This document shows positions 1 to 8,275 of a DNA stretch of 63,771 nt, piece by piece (positions within the stretch are counted from its first letter, which is position 1; every line of letters begins with the position of its first letter). The translations under genes were made by a program, and so were the position numbers. Below the pieces are notes generated by a model. The model saw nothing but the letters and a program-made list of their open reading frames with translations, was not told the DNA's origin and did no database searches. The DNA is taken from NCBI GenBank assembly GCA_028279585.1, contig JANQNL010000013.1:1-63771 (forward strand), given 5' to 3'. The DNA comes from Thermoplasmatota archaeon (lineage in GTDB: Archaea; Thermoplasmatota; Penumbrarchaeia; JANQNL01).

Positions 1-29
1 TTTAATAGCTAGCTGCAGATTTGCAGCTA

Positions 30-755
30 ATGACTGAAACGAGAAAGGTTTTCGTTGGGGATACTGCGGACAAGTATCTTGAGATATTGAAAGCACTCGA
101 AGATGGTGATAAGCTTCGTGTGTATGGTATCGGTAAGCGGGTAACTTTCTCAAGCGATTCCAGAACAATCAAGTCCTACGCAGAGTCGTTGATGAAACTC
201 AATGCAGTTGACAAGACCGTCATCAAAGAAGGGAAGAAGGAAAGTGTATTCTTCTCGATAACCGAGATTGGACGGGCGATAATCACGGGTGACATGTCGT
301 CCGTTGTTATTCCTACAAGCGAAGTAGAACACCCAGTCGTGACTGCTGTAAACGATGAAATTGCTTCAGGAATGAAATCTGTGAGAGACCAATTAGCACA
401 GAATGTAATAAAAGCAGATGTTGGGACAATTCAAAGGGGTATTGATGAAGTTAAGGAATTTTACTATCAAATGAAGACTGGTGGGTACATCACCGAGGAG
501 CATTTTAAAGAAGAATCGGATAATTTGTACTATGTGAGAAATAATCTCACTGAAGTTATCCCAGTGCTTCTAATGGACCATTGTGACGATATAACAGATG
601 ACCTAAGGAGGTTGGCAAAAAGGAGGCGCCCCAAGGGAATAGATGAGACAATCGCTCCACTACTAGGCCAGATCGACCATGCTAGGCGGTTTGCTGAAGC
701 TCGGCACAATGCGAAGAAGAATCAATCAAAATCTAGTACCACAGTGATTAAATAG
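30..755 (+). CDS. Hypothetical protein with N-terminal winged-helix-like region
   Basis: Function is not recognised. The first ~85 residues are mixed alpha/beta and end in ITEIGRAIITGD, which resembles the end of the winged-helix protein encoded just downstream (ITAIGRAMLTGE); a winged-helix DNA-binding domain is inferred. The rest (~residues 100-241) is charged and helical, with no signal peptide or membrane segment, and ends in a basic, Ser/Lys-rich tail. I take ATG at 30 as start; a TTG lies in frame at 21. The start sits next to a small inverted repeat (AGCTGC/GCAGCT at 11-28) that could be an operator. It may be a transcriptional regulator with a helical effector domain, but no ligand can be named. 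Confidence 0.6.
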   Translation: MTETRKVFVGDTADKYLEILKALEDGDKLRVYGIGKRVTFSSDSRTIKSYAESLMKLNAVDKTVIKEGKKESVFFSITEIGRAIITGDMSSVVIPTSEVEHPVVTAVNDEIASGMKSVRDQLAQNVIKADVGTIQRGIDEVKEFYYQMKTGGYITEEHFKEESDNLYYVRNNLTEVIPVLLMDHCDDITDDLRRLAKRRRPKGIDETIAPLLGQIDHARRFAEARHNAKKNQSKSSTTVIK

Positions 756-820
756 TCCCCCTTCTATTTCAAAGGGACAATATTGTCACCACACGCTTAA
801 GATAGCGAGGTCCTTTACAA

Positions 821-1102
821 GTGGGGATGGTCGGTGGTCAAAGGTCTCCAAAGCGCAAGACCTCTGAAATCATTATCGAGGTCCTGCAGATACTGGACGC
901 AGCAGGAGATGAGGGTGTCTCAAGAACCAGGCTGAAAGAAGTCACAACCAACAGGGAGACCATCAAAGGCGCTCTAGAGCTCCTGGAGCGCGTTCACGCC
1001 ATCGAATACCGCAAGCCTACCAACCCCCGTCAGAAGTATGGGAACGTTGCTATCACTGCGATAGGACGTGCTATGCTGACGGGTGAGATAGATGAGGGTT
1101 AG
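821..1102 (+). CDS. Small winged-helix transcriptional regulator
   Basis: A 93-residue basic protein that is almost entirely one winged-helix domain: helix ~15-28 (IIIEVLQILDAAG), a turn-helix around residues 33-55 (VSRTRLKEVTTNRETIKGAL) and a beta wing ending in VAITAIGRAML. Stand-alone domains of this type are common archaeal DNA-binding regulators. The start is GTG at 821 with GAGGT about 9 nt upstream; ATG at 827 is an alternative. Its last 11 bases overlap the start of the membrane protein gene at 1092, so the two are translationally coupled and this protein may regulate that gene. The target is unknown. Confidence 0.65.
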   Translation: MGMVGGQRSPKRKTSEIIIEVLQILDAAGDEGVSRTRLKEVTTNRETIKGALELLERVHAIEYRKPTNPRQKYGNVAITAIGRAMLTGEIDEG

Positions 1103-1721
1103 TGCTCTGATAGTTGTTTCTGTGTTGTTTCTAGTGTGTTTCCAGGTTACAGCTGAGGATTATTCTGGGTCAGGCATCTTCGCACTCAAAGACCTGAAGG
1201 GACCACGGACATTGATACCTGATAATGACGTAGAGTATACAATCAACATATCCTGCTATGAGTATGGTGATGCTTACGGCCATCTTGCTGTATGGCTGTT
1301 CAACGAAAATGGACAACAGGCTAGAGACTCGCGGAACTTTGTTATCGATTTCTCGTCGCCTAACGATTATATGTTCTGTTTGCCAGCGAGGTCATACTTC
1401 GATTGGACATTCGAATGTGACTTCGGAGATGTACCCTATGGCAAGTATGAGATGAGAATACAACTGATTGACGACGACATGTATGGAGATATCTGGGCCA
1501 CCTATACCTGCTGGTTAACATTCGTTGACGAGATACCAAAGGATACGAAGAAACCCACCGATGCCAGTGATACAGAATACAACACAACGTTTGAGGATAC
1601 TTGTGCTGTAATAATGGGAGGCGCTTGCTGTTGCACCTTTATTGCAGGGATTGGAGCTATAGCTATAGCAATCGTATGGAGTCGAGGTAGAAGAAGGGCG
1701 GAGCCCCGCAGGGCTCCGTGA
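1092..1721 (+). CDS. Secreted, C-terminally membrane-anchored protein of unknown function
   Basis: A 209-residue protein with an N-terminal signal peptide (hydrophobic ~3-20, SALIVVSVLFLVCFQVTA), an extracellular part of about 130 residues rich in aromatic and acidic residues (probably beta-sandwich), and one C-terminal membrane helix (~172-195, cysteine-containing ACCCTF) followed by a short Arg-rich cytoplasmic tail (RGRRRAEPRRAP). Type I topology follows from these segments. No known domain is recognised. It overlaps the preceding regulator gene by 11 bases. The last codons coincide with a GC-rich hairpin (1699-1718), so the basic tail and a terminator-like structure share sequence. Confidence 0.6.
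   Translation: MRVSALIVVSVLFLVCFQVTAEDYSGSGIFALKDLKGPRTLIPDNDVEYTINISCYEYGDAYGHLAVWLFNENGQQARDSRNFVIDFSSPNDYMFCLPARSYFDWTFECDFGDVPYGKYEMRIQLIDDDMYGDIWATYTCWLTFVDEIPKDTKKPTDASDTEYNTTFEDTCAVIMGGACCCTFIAGIGAIAIAIVWSRGRRRAEPRRAP
1699..1718 (+). terminator. GC-rich hairpin at the stop codon
   Basis: A perfect 8-bp stem (CGGAGCCC/GGGCTCCG) with a CGCA loop lies directly before the TGA at 1719-1721. No T-run follows, so it is either a 3'-end stabiliser or a weak terminator. Confidence 0.4.
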
Positions 1722-1730
1722 GGGGTCAGT

Positions 1731-1892
1731 TTAGAGGGTTTCTAATCTCAGGCATATTTGCAATAGTATTTGGCTGACAAGTGTGAATGTCTGGGCTACG
1801 GGCTCTGGGATATTGGCTTTTGGTAGGTCGACCTGGATAGTCTTCTTCTCATGTAGGTCTCGGTAGTCTATTTCATGCTCATAAGATAGCAT
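1731..1892 (-). CDS. Small ORF, 53 residues, hypothetical
   Basis: A complete reading frame on the minus strand from ATG (1892) to TAA (1731). The product is acidic in its first half (begins MLSYEHEIDYRDLHEKKTIQ) and hydrophobic in its second half (QTFTLVSQILLQICLRLETL), like a small membrane-associated or amphipathic peptide. Support: a GGTGTGAG ribosome site 5-12 nt before the ATG and a TATA-like GTATTTATAG about 50 nt upstream (1935-1946), a normal archaeal spacing for a ~20-nt leader. It is convergent with the membrane protein gene ending at 1721. No homologue is recognised, and chance cannot be excluded at this length. Confidence 0.4.
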   Translation of the reverse strand: MLSYEHEIDYRDLHEKKTIQVDLPKANIPEPVAQTFTLVSQILLQICLRLETL

Positions 1893-1934
1893 CTTGTCTC
1901 ACACCATTTAGTGTTAGTATATAGTTGTCTGACC

Positions 1935-1946
1935 CTCTATAAATAC
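1935..1946 (-). promoter_or_regulatory. Probable TATA box for the 53-residue ORF
   Basis: GTATTTATAGAG on the minus strand, ~25 nt upstream of an expected start near 1915 and ~49 nt before the ATG at 1892. A second TATA-like site on the plus strand (GATAAATACTT, ~1981-1991) points rightward into the structured region. Confidence 0.35.
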
Positions 1947-2099
1947 CCTTCTCCGTATGCGTAGTCAACCACATCGAAGAGGATAAATACTTGGTATGGT
2001 GCCGCAGAAATTTCTATCGAAAGAGACTAAAAGTCACGTAATGCACCACCCCACGGAGCAATACCCCGAAGTCACGGCAACTCAACAGAACCGGACGAG

Positions 2100-2301
2100 G
2101 TAGAAAGAAACGCTTCTAAGATCGCCTTTCTGCCGAGCGCGCACGGCGCGACAACATTGACGATCAGCCGTAGCTGCGTTTGGATGTTTAGGTCGGTGAA
2201 TGAGAAATTCTAACATCCAAACCCGTCGTGAACCACATAGTGGTTTGCGGCTGGGCCGAGACATTCCGCAATAGAAGAGGAAGACGGAAGGAATGTGCTC
2301 G
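2100..2301 (-). repeat. Family M structured intergenic element, copy M1
   Basis: Read on the minus strand it has, in order: a hairpin (CGAGCACATTCC/GGAATGTCTCG, 2257-2301); a short hairpin AACCAC/GTGGTT (2231-2246); a hairpin with stem GTTTGGATG/CATCCAAAC and TGTTAG/CCTAAACA core (2178-2222); a GC-rich module (2135-2177); and a terminal hairpin AGAAAG/CTTTCT (~2102-2136). The same module order is found in copy M2 at 33164-33354. No ORF is seen inside. It lies downstream of the 1887-residue surface protein gene, in the same orientation. Confidence 0.6.
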
Positions 2302-2358
2302 ACCTTTCCAACCTCTCTCTGATGTTGTCACCTGTGTGGAGTACTGGACTCTGCCTAA

Positions 2359-2476
2359 GAGTAACCCCCGCCAACCGAAACGGAAGAAAAGGTTGCCCTG
2401 CTCACGCTACTTATGCTAACTAATGCGTGAGCAGGGCAATTTTCGTCGGTTGAGTTTCGGTTGTCAGGGGTTACTC
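2359..2476 (+). other. Family H long imperfect hairpin, copy H1
   Basis: GAGTAACCCC at 2359 pairs with GGGGTTACTC ending at 2476, CAACCGAAAC pairs with GTTTCGGTTG, and TTGCCCTGCTCACGC pairs with GCGTGAGCAGGGCAA around a 17-nt loop (2408-2424). Between the inner stems lies the asymmetric internal loop shared by family H: GGAAGAAAAGG on the left and TTTTCGTCGGTTGA on the right. The right arm contains the stop codon of the leftward gene at 2471. It could act as a 3'-end element of that gene's mRNA or as an independent RNA. Confidence 0.6.
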
Positions 2477-5400
2477 AAATTCAGCCCCACACACTGGACA
2501 GATCGGTGCTGACAGCGGAATGATGCTTCCGCACATGTAACACTCGGCTACGTCCTCACCATCAGCCTGACCCTCGACCACTTCGTCAAGGGCATCGCCG
2601 CCAGCCTCCTCACCTGGTGGTGGTGGGGTTGCGCCGTCCTCTGGTGGTGGTGGTGTCTCGCTACCGTCCGTGAGCTCCTTCGGTTTGTCAGCCGCCGGGG
2701 CACCCGCTCCGCCGTCCTCTGCAAAGACAGCGCCGCAGTTTGCACAGACCGAGTCACCGATGGACATGAGATGTCCGCAGTTACCGCACTCGACCTCGTC
2801 ACCGAACTCTGCACCACAGTTCGGACAGGAAGTTGCCTCCAGAGGCATCTTCTCACCGCACTCGGAACACTCGGCGTAGTTGTCCGTCTTCTTCCTAACG
2901 ACCAGGAAGTAGACTGCTGCAGCCACAAGGCCAAGGACGACCAGTAAGGCCACTCCTCCGCCTGCTATGGCCATTATCATGAAGGTTGTATCTGGTGGTT
3001 CCTCAACAACCACAGACTCGGTCCGTTCGTTATTGAACTCGTCCGTCTCTGGATGAAGGTCGTCTGGATCCACAGTTGCCTTGATGTAGAGGGTTCCGGC
3101 CTTCTCTGGTTTAGCAGAGAAGGTCCAGGTCCCTGTGGAGTTGGCCTGGATGAGCTGTGTTGGGCCACCGTCTGCGTTTACAGTCTTTCCTGCAAGCGTG
3201 CATGTAAGTGCTACCTGCTTTGGCTCTGGTCCCTCGTTGTAGATCTCCACGGTCCACTCCATTGTCTTCCCCGAAACTGGGCTCTTGGTCGTCACATCGA
3301 TGTCCCATATCTGGAAGTCAGGCTTCTGCTGACCTGTGAGGTTGAAGAGGATGAGATTGTTGCTCTCATCATACTCGGTGACCTCACTATAGGAATCGAT
3401 AAGGACGTAATACCAGGTCTTGCCGATGTCCTCGATATGGAACCAAGCACCATCGTCTGCGTCCAGATGCAGCCAGAGGTCATCCTCTGCCTCGAGTCCG
3501 GACACGCTGATGTTCGCCAGAGCCTCTGAAACGTTGATCACACCGCCGGCCACAGGATTGTAGTCGAAGATACTGACCTTGAACATTCCGGAGCTCACAC
3601 CGCCGATGTTGGATATGTTGATGTCCAGACTGATATTGGTTCCCTGTGGGACCGAGTCACCCTGGAAGACAGCAGCTCCAGTGTCCTCGTTCTTGAGCAG
3701 GAGCGTGATGTTGGTGGACTGCAGGTCAGGTGTTGAGTCCCTGCCGATGATGGTTAGGGTCGTATAAGCACTGTTGTCCATCTCGTCCTTTTCTGAGAAC
3801 TCGGAAAGCTTGTCGACGAAGATGAAGATCTTCTGGCTCTCGGAGATGTCATCGTCGAGGTTCTTGGTGGTGGTGTATGGAATAGAGAAGTCCACATACT
3901 CACCGCCTGGGATGTCCATGCGCATCTCCTTGATGGTAACGCTCTGCTGTCCCTGCAGGAGCGGATCGCCGTTGAAGGCAGAGATATGGACGCCTGTGGC
4001 ATCCGTATCACCGTCGTTGTAGACCCTGCCGACGATGTTGACGCTCTGGTCCTTGCCAATGTTCTCAACGGTTATGCCGTTCTGCTGGACCGCAAGGTCG
4101 AACCATGAGACACTGAACTCTGGGACGGTCTTCACATAGATAGTGTTGTAAGCCATGTTATTGGATACATCACTTTCTTCTGTGTCACCTTCCCTGTCCA
4201 GGACCACGTAGATACTTCTGTTACCTCCGAGGCCTTTGGTGTTCCAGACCACCGTGATGGTCTCTGTCTCACCGCCCATGATCTCGTCGACCTCTGCTGT
4301 TGGCTGGATGTCGCGCCACTCAATGAGGTCACCGTCCTGTTCTGGGTTTCCATCGTAGAACTCCACAGAGACCTTGGTCGCCGTGGTCTCGCCCCAGTTG
4401 TGGACGGTAGCGTATATCGTTACGTTCTCACCGTTCTCCAAAGGTCCAACCTTCGAGAAGGTTATGTCCTCCATCTCCACGGCCAGGTCGGCCTTGGAAA
4501 GGACAGTGATCTTGGAGCCTACCGTCGTCTTGTTGATGAGGTTGTTCTCCTCGTTGGACTCAACTATCTCATCCTCTGCGTCGATGACGGCGAAGAGGTA
4601 ATGCTCTCCGACAAGTCCCTCGCTACCCACGAGCTGACTTGTGGTCCAGTAGACGATCAACGTCTTGGACTCATCATTGGATAGGTTGATAAGGAACTCT
4701 CCTATCGGATTGAACGGTGAGTCGATGCTGAACCTGACCACAATGCCTGTAGCCTTGGTCCCACCGGTGTTGGATACCTTCACGGTTATCACAAGGTTCT
4801 CACCTTCTGTGATGATGTTACCTGGTGTGAACGACAATGTGTCGGTCTCGAACTTAAGGTCTGGTAGACCTCCCACCTCAATGGTGTTGTAGTTGAGGTT
4901 GTTGTCCTCGTCACTCTCGTTCACCTCATCCTCTGGGTCGACCCACACGATTATCGAGTAAACGTCTGGGGTCGGTGAGGACCAAGTGAACTCAAGGTAT
5001 GCACTGCCAAGGGCAGTTATCCTCTCGAAGTAATAATCATCTCCGAGCTGATTTCCCTGTGCAGCAAGGTTCTGGTAGATCCTGACCACGACATCCCTTG
5101 CATCGGACTTTCCATCGTTGTGGATGGAGACGTTCACGGTGATAGTCTGTCCGACACCGATCGGTCCAGGATTGGAGAACTTGATGTCCGAGCTCCTCAC
5201 GTTGAGGTCTGGAGGTGACCTGACCTCGAGGGTGGAGAAGTTGATGTCGTTGTTGTTGTCAGCATCGTAGAAGGATGTGACCTGGACATAGATCTGCTCG
5301 AAGCCGACCTGCTGTGGTGTGTAGTTGATGGTGACCTTGCTGAAGTCGGTCTCCCTCACAGCAGAGATGTAGGTCGTGTTGATCGGAGCAATGGATGGTG

Positions 5401-8134
5401 AGCCGATGAAGAACTCCACCTTCACAGGATGGTCTTCTGTATCGTAGTCACCAAGGTTACCGATCTTGGCAGTTATCTGGATGATGTCACCAACTGCTGG
5501 AGTATCGTGGGAGAACTCGACTATCGGATACAGGTCTGGACCGTACCCGACAGTGATCGGCTTCTCGACCACGTTGTCGGTCTCGTCACGCTCACCGATC
5601 TTGTTGGTGCCGTCCACAGTGCACTTGAGCATGTTCAGGCCATAAACGGCCGTCCATGGGAAGGTGATGTTGGTGGACTCCTTGGCGTTGATCAGTGGAA
5701 TGATCTGGGAGCCGATGATGTGACCGGAGTTCTCGAGCTGAACGTCCACATTGGATGTTGCGAACTCACCATTATTAGTCACGGTCACCTCGACCTCTAT
5801 GTCATTACCCTGGATCAGTGAACCGTTGGTGGTGATGTTGGATGGGAAGAGGTTAGGTGCCCCATCTATGGTGATGTTTATCTCCATATTACCACCGATG
5901 ACCGGAGAGGCCCTTGTGGCCCTTCCAGTGGAACCACCAGAGCTGAAGCCCTCATAAGTGGCGTTCATGAAGTAGTTACCCTTGAACTCATTGCTCGTTG
6001 CGGTTATGATCCTCTCAAGCAGTGGAAGATGTGCTATGCCTGTGAGGTTCGTCTCATCAGAAGCGAACGGGTCAACATTGATAGCAAATCCTGAGAACTC
6101 GTAGGCGCTCACAGTTGCACCAGGCAATGGGTTGATGAAGGTGTCAACGACCCGGATGGTGACCCAGTAGAACACCTCTACAACGGCTGAATCCTTCACA
6201 ACGAGGGTCTGGCCGGTGAACCCGACGAACCTGACGTTGGAAAGGTTTCCTTCCATGTTGTTCTCGAACATCAGAGGGGTATGCATGGTCAGGTTGGAGG
6301 CGGAGAACTCGGAGTCTGTTATGGAGACTGCTGTAGTATTTATGTCGCAGTTCTCGAGCGTGCAGAGCGTATCGTCAACGATGAATGAACCGTTGACGAA
6401 AGTAGTTCCCTCTGCGTTCAGGATGACATTGCCGCCTACAGCGTTCAATGTTCCGTTCACGACACAGTTCTCGAGCATGAGGTCGCCGTAGTCCCTGATG
6501 CACATGACGTTGATATCGAAGTTGGTATCCTTTGCATAGACACGTGGCTGTGTTGACGGAGCACCCTTGACGTAGATGTTGAGTGGCTCTCCATCGAGCG
6601 AACCAATGGTCACGTTGTCCAAGTTCAACACACCATTGGATTCCACCAGGATGTAGAAGTGTGTGTCCTCGTCCTGCATGATGTCAAGGTATGTGTCCTT
6701 GATGTTGAGGATACCGAAGTCAGAGATGGTTATGGAACCGGCCTGTCCGAAGTAGGATGGATAGACCTGTCCGTCCTTTACAGCATTGGAACCTGTGAGG
6801 TTCTGGGTGCTGTAAGTTATAAGGATGTCCTTGGTGCTGGTATCGTAGTAGTTGTTGCTTCCGGGGTCTGTGGATACCAGGTCATCGAAGGTGATATTGT
6901 ACTCCATGAACGGGGTGGTCTTGTTGTAGAATATCGGATAGCCTTCAAGCTGGATGTAGGATGTCACACCAGCGGACATCGGGGCTGTGCCTTGGATCTT
7001 GTATCTGCCGACGAAGTCCATGTTCGGCATGGTATCGCCATCGCCGATGTCGGACCTCATTGGGATTATAGCTATTCCCTCGTCGTCAGTGTCCATGTAG
7101 GTAAGGACGGTTTCACCAGAGTAGGTGAAGTATTCTGCAGGTGGGTGTGCTGCCTGCTCACTGCCGGTGCCGTTCTCTGAATAATAGAGAGTGAAACCAG
7201 CGTTGGGCAGAGGAACACCAATGGCATCGAAGGCATTGACCTGCACGAACCTGTAGACCGCCACCTCGGAAGTGTCCCAGCATACAACACAAGGACCGAT
7301 CGGTGGGGCTTGTTCGTCCAGGTTGGGGATCATGTCGAACAGGAACACACGGCCACCATTACTTACATTGATGTAGTTGTGTGTGTCGCTGTCGGCCACA
7401 CCCCTGAAGTCCACATCGATGTATGAGTTGAACACGGCCAATCTGGAGTCTGCGACCCAGATGGCCCTGGCAAATCCACCGCTGTATTCGAAGCAGTTCA
7501 TGATGGACGAGTCCGCGATGTATGCGTTCGTCGTATCATTGAAGATGAAGCTCATGGCGTCATCGTTCCTGTCGGTATCTGCGATACCGGATGGAAGTGA
7601 CCCCATTCTCTTGAACGTTGTGGATAAGATGTCCACTTCAGCGTTATCGCAGGAGAAGTTCCCTGGAAACTGGATCGTACTGTCGGTGAATGTGATGGTG
7701 GAATCCGCCACGTTGATATCAGTCCAAACGACCGGATACAACTGGTTCGTTGCTGCAGTCAGTGTGCAGTTATCGAACTCCAGTGTGGATCCTCCACTGA
7801 CGGTGATGTTGTGTATGTTGTCATCGCCTGTTCCCAACGTACCATCAAGGCCAAGGTCGGAAGAGATCTCAAGATAACAATCCTGGAAGGTAAGGCTTCC
7901 AGCATTGATGACGGAGATGTTCCCATTTATCCTCCAATTCTTACCGGTCACGACGCTGGTAGTTCCATCAACGGTCATGTCACCGTTGACGATGGTTATA
8001 GTACCGACGGCTGGTTCTGGTATCGAAAGCAGTGGAATAACGCCACCTGCCACGAACAGGAACATGATAGCCGCACTGACCAATCGCAACCCTATTTCCC
8101 TGTTTAGCTGCATAAAAAAGACCCCGTATCTCAT
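2471..8134 (-). CDS. Giant CARDB-repeat surface protein with C-terminal zinc ribbons
   Basis: An 1887-residue exported protein. A signal sequence covers ~15-40 (LVSAAIMFLFVAGGVIPLLS). Residues ~45-700 look like a parallel beta-helix (repeated short strands with Asn/Asp turns, e.g. TLEFDNCTL, SITDSEF) with an Ig-like insertion. From ~770 to ~1700 there are about eight CARDB-type adhesion repeats, each opening with a PDL- or PDF-like motif and containing VxNxG. A membrane helix (~1718-1744) is followed by cytoplasmic CxxC zinc ribbons (ECSECG, SCPNCG, ECGNCG, VCANCG at ~1755-1804 and ECYMCG, ICPVCG at ~1864-1884) separated by a Pro/Glu linker. Probable role: cell-surface adhesion or coat. I use ATG 8134 (GGGTG five bases upstream); ATG 8113 is possible. 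Confidence 0.85.
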   Translation of the reverse strand: MRYGVFFMQLNREIGLRLVSAAIMFLFVAGGVIPLLSIPEPAVGTITIVNGDMTVDGTTSVVTGKNWRINGNISVINAGSLTFQDCYLEISSDLGLDGTLGTGDDNIHNITVSGGSTLEFDNCTLTAATNQLYPVVWTDINVADSTITFTDSTIQFPGNFSCDNAEVDILSTTFKRMGSLPSGIADTDRNDDAMSFIFNDTTNAYIADSSIMNCFEYSGGFARAIWVADSRLAVFNSYIDVDFRGVADSDTHNYINVSNGGRVFLFDMIPNLDEQAPPIGPCVVCWDTSEVAVYRFVQVNAFDAIGVPLPNAGFTLYYSENGTGSEQAAHPPAEYFTYSGETVLTYMDTDDEGIAIIPMRSDIGDGDTMPNMDFVGRYKIQGTAPMSAGVTSYIQLEGYPIFYNKTTPFMEYNITFDDLVSTDPGSNNYYDTSTKDILITYSTQNLTGSNAVKDGQVYPSYFGQAGSITISDFGILNIKDTYLDIMQDEDTHFYILVESNGVLNLDNVTIGSLDGEPLNIYVKGAPSTQPRVYAKDTNFDINVMCIRDYGDLMLENCVVNGTLNAVGGNVILNAEGTTFVNGSFIVDDTLCTLENCDINTTAVSITDSEFSASNLTMHTPLMFENNMEGNLSNVRFVGFTGQTLVVKDSAVVEVFYWVTIRVVDTFINPLPGATVSAYEFSGFAINVDPFASDETNLTGIAHLPLLERIITATSNEFKGNYFMNATYEGFSSGGSTGRATRASPVIGGNMEINITIDGAPNLFPSNITTNGSLIQGNDIEVEVTVTNNGEFATSNVDVQLENSGHIIGSQIIPLINAKESTNITFPWTAVYGLNMLKCTVDGTNKIGERDETDNVVEKPITVGYGPDLYPIVEFSHDTPAVGDIIQITAKIGNLGDYDTEDHPVKVEFFIGSPSIAPINTTYISAVRETDFSKVTINYTPQQVGFEQIYVQVTSFYDADNNNDINFSTLEVRSPPDLNVRSSDIKFSNPGPIGVGQTITVNVSIHNDGKSDARDVVVRIYQNLAAQGNQLGDDYYFERITALGSAYLEFTWSSPTPDVYSIIVWVDPEDEVNESDEDNNLNYNTIEVGGLPDLKFETDTLSFTPGNIITEGENLVITVKVSNTGGTKATGIVVRFSIDSPFNPIGEFLINLSNDESKTLIVYWTTSQLVGSEGLVGEHYLFAVIDAEDEIVESNEENNLINKTTVGSKITVLSKADLAVEMEDITFSKVGPLENGENVTIYATVHNWGETTATKVSVEFYDGNPEQDGDLIEWRDIQPTAEVDEIMGGETETITVVWNTKGLGGNRSIYVVLDREGDTEESDVSNNMAYNTIYVKTVPEFSVSWFDLAVQQNGITVENIGKDQSVNIVGRVYNDGDTDATGVHISAFNGDPLLQGQQSVTIKEMRMDIPGGEYVDFSIPYTTTKNLDDDISESQKIFIFVDKLSEFSEKDEMDNSAYTTLTIIGRDSTPDLQSTNITLLLKNEDTGAAVFQGDSVPQGTNISLDINISNIGGVSSGMFKVSIFDYNPVAGGVINVSEALANISVSGLEAEDDLWLHLDADDGAWFHIEDIGKTWYYVLIDSYSEVTEYDESNNLILFNLTGQQKPDFQIWDIDVTTKSPVSGKTMEWTVEIYNEGPEPKQVALTCTLAGKTVNADGGPTQLIQANSTGTWTFSAKPEKAGTLYIKATVDPDDLHPETDEFNNERTESVVVEEPPDTTFMIMAIAGGGVALLVVLGLVAAAVYFLVVRKKTDNYAECSECGEKMPLEATSCPNCGAEFGDEVECGNCGHLMSIGDSVCANCGAVFAEDGGAGAPAADKPKELTDGSETPPPPEDGATPPPPGEEAGGDALDEVVEGQADGEDVAECYMCGSIIPLSAPICPVCGAEFE

Positions 8135-8199
8135 TTCAACACCCTACCAGTCCTCCTTACCAATCAGACTGGTCATGATGTAATTTGATAGAAGGGTTT

Positions 8200-8213
8200 G
8201 ATTATATATAAAC
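8200..8213 (-). promoter_or_regulatory. TATA box of the giant surface protein gene
   Basis: GTTTATATATAAT on the minus strand, about 70 nt before the start at 8134, implying a leader of ~45 nt. It is the best TATA match in the 140-nt gap after uvrC. Confidence 0.55.
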
Positions 8214-8275
8214 ATAACTAGAACAAGTAGAACGTGGCCACATGTCCAGTAGGGACAAAGAAAACGAAATTCAAG

